A DNA stretch of 42,670 nt, taken from the NCBI GenBank assembly GCA_003599535.1, contig QZKQ01000132.1, positions 1 through 42,670 of the forward strand, in the 5' to 3' direction. The notes below the pieces were generated by a model. The model saw nothing but the letters and a program-made list of their open reading frames with translations, made no database searches and was not told where the DNA came from. Positions 26,200-35,359 of the stretch are shown piece after piece. Both the position numbers and the translations under genes were made by a program. Numbering within the stretch: the stretch's first letter is position 1; each line of letters begins with the position of its first letter. This stretch comes from Candidatus Zixiibacteriota bacterium (GTDB lineage: Bacteria; Electryoneota; B3-LCP).

Positions 26200-26478
26200 C
26201 TATGTCTCCTCGTCTTCGATGATAAAGTTGCGTACTGCGGTCCGGGACCACACCGGCAGGGGCCCGGTGTCGCCGGTGGTTGGGTCCAGCCGGTACCGGT
26301 ATGAGGCGTTGACATTGTAGTTCTGCTTCATCCAATCCCAGCCGCGCTGGTAGTAGGGGCAATCGTCATTGAAACAGGCGTACTGGAAGAGGCCGTTCCA
26401 ACTGGAGCCGTCCGGGTTTTTCCACTTCAACATGGTGACGCCGCAGTGCGGGCAGGTCGGTTTGCTTTGATTGGTCAT
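26200..26478 (-). CDS. Small zinc-ribbon protein (ogr/Delta-like zinc finger type)
   Basis: MTNQSKPTCPHCGVTMLKWKNPDGSSWNGLFQYACFNDDCPYYQRGWDWM; CPHC...CFNDDC ligands; stop abuts start of YkgJ-like gene. Confidence 0.75.
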   Translation of the reverse strand: MTNQSKPTCPHCGVTMLKWKNPDGSSWNGLFQYACFNDDCPYYQRGWDWMKQNYNVNASYRYRLDPTTGDTGPLPVWSRTAVRNFIIEDEET

Positions 26479-26688
26479 CGTATCCTCGAAGGTATGAATC
26501 AATATTCCAGGTAATATTGCGGAGGTATCGGTTGCCTCCGGGTCAAAAAGCGACCAAAGCGCTTGATTATACAGGTAATACGAAAGACGGCACGGAAGGT
26601 CAAAACGGCCCGATCACCCTGCGATACCTCAAGTTACGGCAGGGGACAGCGAAAGTCAAGGCAAACTTCGTTGTTTTCTTCACAAAGC

Positions 26689-26720
26689 GACCTCCGGGCG
26701 GGTGGCCCCGCCCGGAGGTC
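26689..26720 (-). terminator. Strong hairpin downstream of aprA, probable 3' end/processing structure
   Basis: 14-bp perfect inverted repeat GACCTCCGGGCGGG-TGGC-CCCGCCCGGAGGTC; no good U-tract on the minus strand. Confidence 0.6.
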
Positions 26721-26741
26721 TGGTGCTGCGTCGGGAAACGC

Positions 26742-28634
26742 TTACAGGGCCTGGTTGATGTACATGACCGGGCGCTTGATCATTTCCCAATTGTTGCTCT
26801 TGGGATCCCACTTGCAGTTGGCGAAGGCCAGCCAGTCTTCCTTCATCTTGGGAGTGTCGGAGCGGAAGTAGTAGCCGGGCCAACGGGTCTCTTCGCGGAA
26901 GAGGATGGTGCGGACGTGGGCTTCGGCCTGCCACATGCGCTGGATGTTCTCCCAGCAGCGCATCAGTTCGTGCAGGTCTTCGGCCGCCAGCTTCAGGCTG
27001 TCCTCCTTCAGCATGGAGAGCAGGACCAGGCCCTTCTCCAGCATGGCCTTAGAGGTCTTGAACTGGGCAGTCACGCCGCCGGCGTACTCGTCCATGATCT
27101 TCTGCAGGCGGAACATGAACATCTTGGGCCGGATGTATTCCGGATGGATGTTCGGATCGCTGCTGTACTTGCTGTTCTGGGCATAGATGTCCAGCGGCTT
27201 CAGGAGCATGGCCTTCAGCTCTTCGACCTTGGCGGCATCCACTTTGGGAGCTTCGGGATGGTCCACGATGTAGCGGATGGCTTCCTTGGCGGCGATGCGG
27301 CCTTCAGCGTGCGAGCCGGAGCTGAACTTGTGGCTCGAGGCGCCCGAGGCGTCGCCGGCGCAGAAGATCCCCGGAGTCGTGGCCATGTGCCCGTAACCCC
27401 AGAAGTACACCGGCTTGGTTTCCGAAGTCTGCAGGTCTTCCGGACCGCTGACCCACGCGCCGGAGGCGCCGGAGTGCGAACCGATGAAGTACGGCTCGGC
27501 GGCGGCGATTTCCGACTTGGCTTCTTCGGGAGCCACATTGGAGGCGGCCCACAGGATGGCCTGGGAGATGGTCATATCCAGGAAGTCTTCCCAGGCTTCC
27601 GATTCCAGCTCCTTCATCTTGGCCTTGTAGCCCTTGGGGTCGTCCTTGTACTGGTTGGCGATGTTGGCGATGGCCTCTTCGGTACGCATGAAGATGGGGC
27701 CCTTGCCTTCCATCACGTCCAGCATGCCCAGCCAGTTACGCAGGTTGGCGGGCACCGGCTTGACCTTGCCGTAGGGAACCCAGTTCTCCAGCTCGGGCTT
27801 GCGGGTTTCCATGTAGTTCTCATCCATGCCGTTGGTGGCACGGGACTTGAACAGCAGGAACCAGGCGCCCACGGGGCCGTAGGCGTCCTTGAAGCGGACG
27901 GGGATGAAGCGCACTTCCTGGCAGGTCATCTCGGCGCCGGCCTTCAGGGTGAAGTAGGCAGACGAGCCGGAGTTCCAGGGGGGATACCAGGCGCGGCCCA
28001 GGCCTTCGCCCGAGGAGCGCGGCTTGAACACGTGCACCGCGCCGCCCATGGCCACCAGCACGGCCTTGGCCTTGAACACGTAGAACACGTTCTCGCGGAC
28101 CGAGAAGCCCACCGCGCCGACGCACTTGTCGCCGTCCATCAGCGGATCGGTGATAAACACGCGCTCGTAGATGTTTTCCGGACCCAGGGCGTTCTTGGCG
28201 GCTTCGGCCACCACGACCTTGTAGGATTCGCCGTTGATCATGAGCTGCCAGCGGCCTTCGTGCACGTAGGCGCCCTTCTCATCCTTCCAAATCGGCAGGC
28301 CCCACTTCTCGAACAGGTGCACCGACGAGTCCACGTGGCGGGCGATGTTGGCCACCAGGTCTTCGCGGGTGATGCCCATCAGGTCGTTGCGGACGTAGTC
28401 CACGTAGTCCTTCAGGGTATTCTGGCCGTCCTTCAGGCCGACGTACTGGTTGATGGCGGACAGACCCATGGCCACGGCGCCGGAGCGATCCATGGCGGCC
28501 TTGTCCACCAAGGTAACTTTCAGGCCGTTCTGCTTGGCCCAGTAAGCCGCTTCGACCGCCGCACCACAGGCAGCCATGCCGCCACCCAGGATCAACAGGT
28601 CGGTCGAAACTTCGCGGGTTTCGAAATTAGCCAC
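26742..28634 (-). CDS. aprA: Adenylylsulfate (APS) reductase alpha subunit
   Basis: GTG start; FETREVSTDLLILGGGMAACGAAVEAAYWAK; SGAVAMGLSAINQYVG; FCAGDASGASSHKFSSGSHAEGRIAAKEA; RETRWPGYYFRSDTPKMKEDWLAFANCKWDP. Confidence 0.98.
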   Translation of the reverse strand: MANFETREVSTDLLILGGGMAACGAAVEAAYWAKQNGLKVTLVDKAAMDRSGAVAMGLSAINQYVGLKDGQNTLKDYVDYVRNDLMGITREDLVANIARHVDSSVHLFEKWGLPIWKDEKGAYVHEGRWQLMINGESYKVVVAEAAKNALGPENIYERVFITDPLMDGDKCVGAVGFSVRENVFYVFKAKAVLVAMGGAVHVFKPRSSGEGLGRAWYPPWNSGSSAYFTLKAGAEMTCQEVRFIPVRFKDAYGPVGAWFLLFKSRATNGMDENYMETRKPELENWVPYGKVKPVPANLRNWLGMLDVMEGKGPIFMRTEEAIANIANQYKDDPKGYKAKMKELESEAWEDFLDMTISQAILWAASNVAPEEAKSEIAAAEPYFIGSHSGASGAWVSGPEDLQTSETKPVYFWGYGHMATTPGIFCAGDASGASSHKFSSGSHAEGRIAAKEAIRYIVDHPEAPKVDAAKVEELKAMLLKPLDIYAQNSKYSSDPNIHPEYIRPKMFMFRLQKIMDEYAGGVTAQFKTSKAMLEKGLVLLSMLKEDSLKLAAEDLHELMRCWENIQRMWQAEAHVRTILFREETRWPGYYFRSDTPKMKEDWLAFANCKWDPKSNNWEMIKRPVMYINQAL

Positions 28635-28661
28635 TTGTACCTCCTTGTATGGCTTCGTTAA

Positions 28662-29105
28662 TTACTTTTTCAGGCTGGGAATGGTGGGCATGCCGGCGGA
28701 AGCCGGTTCGGTGAACAGCATCTGGTTCTTCAGGTTGGCGTCGCCGGGGCCGAACCCGCCGTCCGGGACGGCCTTGCCTTCTTCCGTGGTGCGGATGGGG
28801 AACTTGAACCGCTTCAAGGTCCCGTTGCGGAACTTCACCGTCCACATGATGGAGTCGGTGCCGCGCATGGGAGTCACAGCCGCTCCCAGAGGCACGAAGT
28901 CGGCGTAACCGCGCACTTCGACGGCCTGGGTGGGGCAGATCTTCACGCAGTTGTAGCACTCCCAGCACATCTCCGGTTCACGGTTGTACGCCTTCATCTG
29001 GACTTTGTCCAGGACCATCAGGTCGTTGGGGCAAATATGCTGGCATGCGGTCTTGTCCAGCGCCTTGCACCCATCGCACTTTTCGGTAATCACGAAACTG
29101 GGCAT
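28662..29105 (-). CDS. aprB: APS reductase beta subunit
   Basis: MPSFVITEKCDGCKALDKTACQHICPNDLMVLD...CWECYNCVKICPTQAVEVRGYADFVPLGA. Confidence 0.98.
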   Translation of the reverse strand: MPSFVITEKCDGCKALDKTACQHICPNDLMVLDKVQMKAYNREPEMCWECYNCVKICPTQAVEVRGYADFVPLGAAVTPMRGTDSIMWTVKFRNGTLKRFKFPIRTTEEGKAVPDGGFGPGDANLKNQMLFTEPASAGMPTIPSLKK

Positions 29106-29197
29106 TGGGTCCTCCTAAAATGGGTTTTGGGTGTTGATTATGGTAGTCGTTTTTCCGCTTTCACAGGGGAAAGAACGCGACACCCGGTGCGGCGGGC

Positions 29198-30427
29198 TTA
29201 CTTCTTGCCCGCGTCGCCGGTGGCGTGGCCGTGCAGTTTGATTTCCACCTTGGTCTCCAGCCCGGCGTAGTACTCCCGCAGGATGGCCAGTACTTCCGGA
29301 CGGCTGAATTCGGCCGGGATGTCCCCGCCTTCGGACAAGCCCTTGCGCAGCGCCGTGCCCGACAGCAGCAGACGGTCTTCCTTGCCGTGGGGGCAGGTCT
29401 TCATCGAAGCCATGCCGCCGCACTTGTAGCAGAAGAAGGTCCAGTCAATCTTCAGCGGCTGGCATTCCAGGGCGCCCGGCCACAGTTCGTCGAAGATCTT
29501 CTGGGCGTCGAAGGGGCCGTAGTAGTCTCCCACCCCGGCGTGGTCGCGGCCGATGATCATGTAATTGCAGCCGTAGTTCTGCCGGAACAGGGCGTGCAGC
29601 AGGCCCTCCCGGGGGCCGGCGTAGCGCATGTCCAGGGGATAGCCGCCCTGGATGGCGGTGTTCTTGACGAAGTACTTTTCCACCAGCACGTCAATGCACT
29701 TCACCCGCACGTCGGCGGGAATGTCGCCCGGCTTCAGCTTGCCCACCAGCTGATGGATGTAGAGCCCGTCCATCACCTCGATGGCGATCTTGCCCAGGAA
29801 CTCGTGGCTGCGGTGCATGGGGTTGCGAAGCTGCAGGGCGGCGATGTTCTTCCAGCCCTTCTCTTCGAACATTCTCCGGGCTTCGGCCGGACGCTGGTAG
29901 ACGCCGGCGAATTCCTTGGGGAAGGTGGACTCGGACAGGACGTTGACCGGCCCGGCCAAGTTGACCGCCTTCTGCTCCATGACCATCTTGACCCCGGGGT
30001 GATTGGGATCGGTGGTGCGGAACACGTGCTTGCACTCGAATTCTTTGTCAATGGTGTACTTCTCGGTCACCTTCATGGTGCCCATGATCTCGCCGTCTTC
30101 GGCGTTGACCAGGGCCACGTGGGATCCGACCGGAATGCCGTCGGCGACGGCCTGGTCGGCCGACAGGGTGATGGGGATGGGCCAGAACAGGCCGCTGGTC
30201 ATCTTCATGTTGGCGCACACGCCCTTCCAGTCGTCGTGGCCCATGAAGCCGGTCAGGGGGGTGAAGCCGCCGATGCCCAGCATGATCAGGTCGCCCACTT
30301 CGCGCGAGGTCATCATCACCTGCGGCAAAGTCTTGGCCCGGGCCAACTCCGCCTCGCGCTCCTTGCCCTCCAGCAGCAGGATCTTCAACTGGTCTGCGCC
30401 GTGGGGTTTAATTAATTTTGTCGCCAT
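29198..30427 (-). CDS. sat: Dissimilatory ATP sulfurylase (sulfate adenylyltransferase)
   Basis: [47 protein letters not shown]. Confidence 0.98.
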   Translation of the reverse strand: MATKLIKPHGADQLKILLLEGKEREAELARAKTLPQVMMTSREVGDLIMLGIGGFTPLTGFMGHDDWKGVCANMKMTSGLFWPIPITLSADQAVADGIPVGSHVALVNAEDGEIMGTMKVTEKYTIDKEFECKHVFRTTDPNHPGVKMVMEQKAVNLAGPVNVLSESTFPKEFAGVYQRPAEARRMFEEKGWKNIAALQLRNPMHRSHEFLGKIAIEVMDGLYIHQLVGKLKPGDIPADVRVKCIDVLVEKYFVKNTAIQGGYPLDMRYAGPREGLLHALFRQNYGCNYMIIGRDHAGVGDYYGPFDAQKIFDELWPGALECQPLKIDWTFFCYKCGGMASMKTCPHGKEDRLLLSGTALRKGLSEGGDIPAEFSRPEVLAILREYYAGLETKVEIKLHGHATGDAGKK

Positions 30428-30485
30428 GTTTGCTTACCTCACTTGATTGGGTGGTGATTGGCTGGCGTTCTTATTCGATTTGTGC

Positions 30486-32723
30486 CTAAAATCCTTTGTA
30501 GGGGTTGGGTCCCACGCTGTCAATGGCTTCCATGAATTGGTCGAAGACCTGCGGGATCTTCTCCCATTCGTTCAGGGCCAGCGTGGTGATCTGCACCCGT
30601 TCCTTTTCCAGTACCAACTGCTTCAGCTTCTCCTGGACGTTCTCCATGCGGCGGTTGGCCAACTCGCTGCCCTTGATGAAGTGGCACTGGTAGTCATCGC
30701 CGTGCTTGCAGCCGATCAGCAGCACTCCGTCAATGCCCGCCGACAGGGCGTCAGCGATCCACACCACGTTCATGGATCCCAAGCAGCGCACCGGGATGAT
30801 GCGCACGAAGGGGTTGAGCTTCATGTGGTGGCGGGCGGCGATGTCCAGCGAGGGCAGGGCGTCGTTCTCGCACATGAAGGCCAGCACTCTCGGCTTCTCT
30901 TCGTCCTCTTCGGGCACCTCGATGGACTTCAGCATGGAGCCGATCATGTGCACCGAGTAGTTCTTGAAGCTGACGATGCGCTCGGGGCAGGCCCCCATGC
31001 AGATGCCGCAGCGGCGGCAGCGGTAGGGGTGCGGCTGCGGAGTGCCCTTGACGTCCTCGTCCAGGGTGCCGAAGGGGCACTCTTCTGTACAACGCTTACA
31101 CTGGGTGCAGCGTTGCAGGAAGAAGTCGGGGTAGCTGATGTCCCCGGCGCGGGGATGCAGGGCCGCCCCTTTGGTCATCAGGTGCAGCGCCTGGACCGCC
31201 TTGACGGCTGCGCCCCAGGCGTCGTTCTCGGCGGAGGCCAGATCCATGGGGGCGCGCACAGCGCCGGCGGCGAAAATGGCGGTACGCTGGGTCTCATAGG
31301 GGAAGCAGATGTAGTGCGAATCGGGGAAGCCGTACTTCAGGGTGGGCAGGTCGGTGCCCTTGCGGTAGTTCAGGTTCAGGATGTGGGCGCCTGCTTCGGC
31401 GGAAGCTCCCGACTTCTGCTCGCTGGTCTCCTTGGATTCCGCCGCGGGCGCACCTTCGGACCCGGCCTCGCCGTTCTCCACCAGGGTGGTGGGCACCATG
31501 CCGGTGGCCAGCACCAGCATATCCGCTTCCACGGTGACGTTTTCCCCGAACAGGGTGTCGCTCAGTTCGATTTCCACCCGGTCGCCGGGCAGCCCGTCCA
31601 CCCGCACTACCTCGCCTTTGGTCAGGAAGACTCCTTCATCTCCCTGCACATGCTGGTAGAAGGCTTCGTACTGGCCCGGGGAACGCAGGTCCTTGTACAG
31701 GATGAAGACCTTGGCCTCGGGATAGCGGCGGCGGACATAGAGCGCCTGCTTCAGGGAGACGCGGCAGCAGACGGCGCTGCAGTAGGGGAGGTGATCCGCA
31801 TCGCGGGACCCGGCGCACTGGATGAAGGCCACGCTCTTGGGGGCCTGGCCGTCGGAGGGCCGCACGATCTCGCGGCCGGCGGCCATCTCTTCCATCTGCA
31901 GGTTGGTCACCACGTTGCGCAGGCGTCCGTACCCCAGCTTGCCCAGCTTCATGGGATCGTAGGGTTTCCAACCGCTGGCCTGGATGATGCTCCCGGCGCG
32001 CAGGGTCTGGCCTTCCCCGGCGCCCTGCAGCTCCACCTGGAATTTACCCGGTTCGCCGTCAATCTTTTTGACGGTGGTGGCGAGGTGCACGGTGATCTTG
32101 GGTTCGCTCTGGACGGCGCGGATCAGCTCCTGGACTCCGGATTCGACCGGTTCCTGATAGGGCGCCGCCTTGGGGAAGACCTGGGAATAGCGGGTGGCCC
32201 AGCCTCCCAACTGCGTTTCCTTTTCGATGATGACCGTCTCGTGACCTGTCGCGACTGTTGCCAACGCTGCGCGCATGCCAGTCACGCCTCCACCGATCAC
32301 GAGGACGGTCTCATCGATGGCCTCCACCAGTGCCTCGGGCGGCTCGCTGTTGCGCACTTTGGCCGCCCCCATGCGCAGATAATCCTCCGCGGCGGCCTGG
32401 GTATCCTCATGCTGGGGTTCCATGACCCAGGCGACGTGCTCGCGCAGGTTGACGCGGTCGGTCAGGACGGCGTCACCAAAGTAAAACTCTTCCGGCTTGG
32501 TGCGCCAGGAACAGCCCGCGACGATGACACGGTTCAGGTTCTCGGCGGCGACGTCCTGGCGGATCATCTCCAGTCCCGGCGCGGCGCACAGCTTTTCGTG
32601 CACCTTGCAGACCGGGATCTTCAGTTCGCCCTGCGCCAGTTTCTGCAAGGCGGCCACGTCCACCGCCTCGCCGATGCCGCATCCGGAACAGATATAGGCT
32701 CCAACTTTGGTTTCTATGGCCAT
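30486..32723 (-). CDS. qmoB: Quinone-interacting membrane-bound oxidoreductase subunit QmoB (HdrA/MvhD-like)
   Basis: VGAYICSGCGIGEAVDV; VIGGGVTGMRAALA; CAGSRDADHLPYCSAVCC; CTQCKRCTEECPFG, CRRCGICMGACPERI; C-terminal MvhD-like IPVRCLGSMNVVWIADALSAGIDGVLLIGCKHGDDYQCHFIKG. Confidence 0.96.
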   Translation of the reverse strand: MAIETKVGAYICSGCGIGEAVDVAALQKLAQGELKIPVCKVHEKLCAAPGLEMIRQDVAAENLNRVIVAGCSWRTKPEEFYFGDAVLTDRVNLREHVAWVMEPQHEDTQAAAEDYLRMGAAKVRNSEPPEALVEAIDETVLVIGGGVTGMRAALATVATGHETVIIEKETQLGGWATRYSQVFPKAAPYQEPVESGVQELIRAVQSEPKITVHLATTVKKIDGEPGKFQVELQGAGEGQTLRAGSIIQASGWKPYDPMKLGKLGYGRLRNVVTNLQMEEMAAGREIVRPSDGQAPKSVAFIQCAGSRDADHLPYCSAVCCRVSLKQALYVRRRYPEAKVFILYKDLRSPGQYEAFYQHVQGDEGVFLTKGEVVRVDGLPGDRVEIELSDTLFGENVTVEADMLVLATGMVPTTLVENGEAGSEGAPAAESKETSEQKSGASAEAGAHILNLNYRKGTDLPTLKYGFPDSHYICFPYETQRTAIFAAGAVRAPMDLASAENDAWGAAVKAVQALHLMTKGAALHPRAGDISYPDFFLQRCTQCKRCTEECPFGTLDEDVKGTPQPHPYRCRRCGICMGACPERIVSFKNYSVHMIGSMLKSIEVPEEDEEKPRVLAFMCENDALPSLDIAARHHMKLNPFVRIIPVRCLGSMNVVWIADALSAGIDGVLLIGCKHGDDYQCHFIKGSELANRRMENVQEKLKQLVLEKERVQITTLALNEWEKIPQVFDQFMEAIDSVGPNPYKGF

Positions 32724-32727
32724 GACG

Positions 32728-33990
32728 TTATCTCCTCTGGGCTAACAGGGCTTGGATGACGGAACCGGTGGCCTGCTGCACACTGGCGGCGACGTCCGCG
32801 GGGCGCGAGGCCACGCCGGCTCCGGTTACACCGGAAGCGGAAGATCCCACGAATCCCCACTCGTCCAGGGGGGTATCCAGGGGGGGACGCTCCTGGGCGG
32901 TATTGGGCACCATGCCGGTGGCCAGGACCGCCATTTCCACCTCCATCTCGGTCACTTTGCCGGTCAGGGTGTTCTCTGCGGCCACGATCAGGTTATGGTT
33001 GGCGGCTTCGCGGATCTCGCCGACCTTACCGCGATGGAAGAAGATCTTGGCGTCCTTCTCCGCCCCGGCGTAGAAGTCTTCCAGCCGGCCCGGGGTGCGC
33101 ACGTCAATGTAGAACAGGTGGATTTCCGCCTCGGGGTACTGTTCCCGCACGTACTGCGCCTGCTTGATGGAGGCGGCGCAGCAGACTCCCGAGCAGTAGG
33201 GGAGGTGGTTGGCGTCGCGGGAACCGGCGCACTGCACGAAGGCGATCTTGCCGATGGCGCCCTGGTCGGAGGGGCGGCGGATCTTGCCCTCCGTGGGGCC
33301 GCCGGCCGACGCCAGCCGCTCCAGCATGACGTTGGTGACGACATTGGGGAACTTGCCGAAGCCCAGGGTGTCCAGCTTATTCGCATCGTAGGGCTGCCAG
33401 CCGGTGGCCCAGATGATCCCCTTGGCCTGGACCGTGACCGTGACCGGCTGCATGGCCAGGTCCACGGCCTCGTACTTGCAGGCGTCGCGACAGGCCTGCA
33501 GGCGCGGATCGCCGGCCAAGGCGGGATCCACCACGTAGAGCGGCGGGAAGGCCATGTCCCGGTAATACACCGCCTTGCGGGTGCTCAGGCCGAAGTTGTA
33601 CTCGTCGGGCACGTCCACGGGGCAGGCCTGGGCGCAGTCGCCGCACGCGGTGCAGTTTTCGTTGACGTAGCGCGGGTGGATGGTCAGGCGCGCCTCGCAG
33701 TTGCCGGGCCCGCCGGACGCCTGATCCACGGTGGTCAGGGTCAGGATTCTGACCTTGTCGTTGCCGCGCAGCCGGCGGTAGTTGATTTCCAGGCCGCACC
33801 AGGGGGGGCACATCTTGGGGAAGTATTGGTTGAACTGCGCCACCCGGCCGCCCAGGAACGGCTCCTTTTCCACCAGCACGACCTCCAGCCCCATCTCGGA
33901 CGCCTCGATGGCAGCGGTCATGCCGGCTATGCCTCCACCGACCACCAGCAGGTCGGCGGTGATCCTGGCGCCATTATCGGGAACGTTCAT
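32728..33990 (-). CDS. qmoA: Quinone-interacting membrane-bound oxidoreductase subunit QmoA (HdrA-like)
   Basis: VVGGGIAGMTAAIEASEMGLEVVLVEKEPFLGGRVAQFNQYFPKMCPPWCGLEINYRRL; CTACGDCAQACPV; CAGSRDANHLPYCSGVCC. Confidence 0.96.
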   Translation of the reverse strand: MNVPDNGARITADLLVVGGGIAGMTAAIEASEMGLEVVLVEKEPFLGGRVAQFNQYFPKMCPPWCGLEINYRRLRGNDKVRILTLTTVDQASGGPGNCEARLTIHPRYVNENCTACGDCAQACPVDVPDEYNFGLSTRKAVYYRDMAFPPLYVVDPALAGDPRLQACRDACKYEAVDLAMQPVTVTVQAKGIIWATGWQPYDANKLDTLGFGKFPNVVTNVMLERLASAGGPTEGKIRRPSDQGAIGKIAFVQCAGSRDANHLPYCSGVCCAASIKQAQYVREQYPEAEIHLFYIDVRTPGRLEDFYAGAEKDAKIFFHRGKVGEIREAANHNLIVAAENTLTGKVTEMEVEMAVLATGMVPNTAQERPPLDTPLDEWGFVGSSASGVTGAGVASRPADVAASVQQATGSVIQALLAQRR

Positions 33991-34048
33991 AATCGCTTCG
34001 ACTCCCTATCTATTCGGTATCACGACGTATCTGGCCGGCAGCCCCGAC

Positions 34049-35248
34049 TCAGGCGGCCGCGGGTTTGGACTGCGGCGCCACCGGGGCGGCGGAGGCGGCC
34101 TGGGAGACCAGCTCCCGGCCGCTGCTGCGGGCATACACCAGCGCCAGGGTGCGGTAGAACATGTGCGCGAACTTGGAATAGGGCGCATACCACAGCAGGA
34201 AGAAGACCAGCACCAGGTGCAGGTAGTAATCCAGGTAGGCCACCACCGGGATTTCGGCCAGGCGCAGGGCCCAGGCCAGCATACCGGTCAGCCCCACCAG
34301 GGTGATGGCGATCAGGAAGAGCCAGTCCTGGTAGCCGGAAACGCTGTCGCCGGAAAGCCGGCGGGAGATCAGCATCCCGCCCCCGATCAGCATGGCGAGG
34401 CCGGAGGCCACCCCCAGGATCTTGATGGGGTTGGGCAGGTCAATGGGGCTGTGCAGGAAGAACGGGCTGCCCAGCGTTTCCAGGATAATGGTGAAGAACA
34501 GCGCCAGCCCGGCGGTGATCATGGCCCCGATGAATCCGTAGAAAATCAGCAAATGGCCCAACTGCCGGGGCTTGGATTCGCCGCACTGGCCAAACTTGCT
34601 GTGGGGCAGGATCTCCATCGCCACGCCGGTCATCGCGGCGAGGAAGCCGGGACTTCGCATCCCCGCCGGAGTGTGCGCCTTCATGGCGTTCCAGAAGCGC
34701 ATCAGGCCCACCGCGGCGAAGGCGAAGATCAGCAGGTTGCCGCCGATGAACAGCATTTCCAGCAGCCCGTGGGGGAAGGCGTGGGCGTAGTCCACTTCGC
34801 CGCTGCCGGCGAAGAGGTAGCCGAACTCGCCCTGCGATCCCACCGCCAGCACACCCAGCAGGATCAACGCCGGGATCAGCAACAACAGCGGCAGGGCGGC
34901 GGGGGAAGCCAGCGCCTGGCCCATGAACGAGGGGAAGGCGTAATGCCGAAAGGCCATGCTGCGCACCGCCGCCAGCACGTCGCCGGGCTTGGCCTGGCGG
35001 GGGCAGCGGGTCGAGCAGTCGTTGCACTGATGGCACAGCCAGATATCGGGGTCGCTGAGCAGGGCTTCCTTTAAACCCCACTGGGCCATCGCCATCTCTT
35101 TGCGGGGGAAGGGCCGATCCGGCGGGGCCAGCTTGCAGCTCACCGAACAGGTGGCGCACTGCATGCAGGTCTTCAGGTCCGCGCCACCGGCCTTTTTCAC
35201 CTGGCGGATGAAGTCCAGGTCGGGATCCAAGTGCATCGCACGAGCCAT
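34049..35248 (-). CDS. qmoC: Quinone-interacting membrane-bound oxidoreductase subunit QmoC (HdrC/HdrE-like)
   Basis: CMQCATCSVSCKLAP and CHQCNDCSTRCPRQAKPGD, followed by multi-TM b-type cytochrome region. Confidence 0.94.
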   Translation of the reverse strand: MARAMHLDPDLDFIRQVKKAGGADLKTCMQCATCSVSCKLAPPDRPFPRKEMAMAQWGLKEALLSDPDIWLCHQCNDCSTRCPRQAKPGDVLAAVRSMAFRHYAFPSFMGQALASPAALPLLLLIPALILLGVLAVGSQGEFGYLFAGSGEVDYAHAFPHGLLEMLFIGGNLLIFAFAAVGLMRFWNAMKAHTPAGMRSPGFLAAMTGVAMEILPHSKFGQCGESKPRQLGHLLIFYGFIGAMITAGLALFFTIILETLGSPFFLHSPIDLPNPIKILGVASGLAMLIGGGMLISRRLSGDSVSGYQDWLFLIAITLVGLTGMLAWALRLAEIPVVAYLDYYLHLVLVFFLLWYAPYSKFAHMFYRTLALVYARSSGRELVSQAASAAPVAPQSKPAAA

Positions 35249-35359
35249 GGGTCTATCGCGTCCTTTATCAGGAGGTGAATTATTTCACGTGTCGAGATTT
35301 AGAAGTCTCACCGGCGCCGGGCTGGAGCGCCGTTGCTCTGTGTCTGCAACCGCGGCCGG

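Noticed and set aside
26517-28661. 714-aa plus-strand ORF over aprA
   Set aside because: Antisense shadow of aprA; no domain.
30447-32759. 770-aa plus-strand ORF over qmoB
   Set aside because: Antisense shadow of qmoB; no domain.
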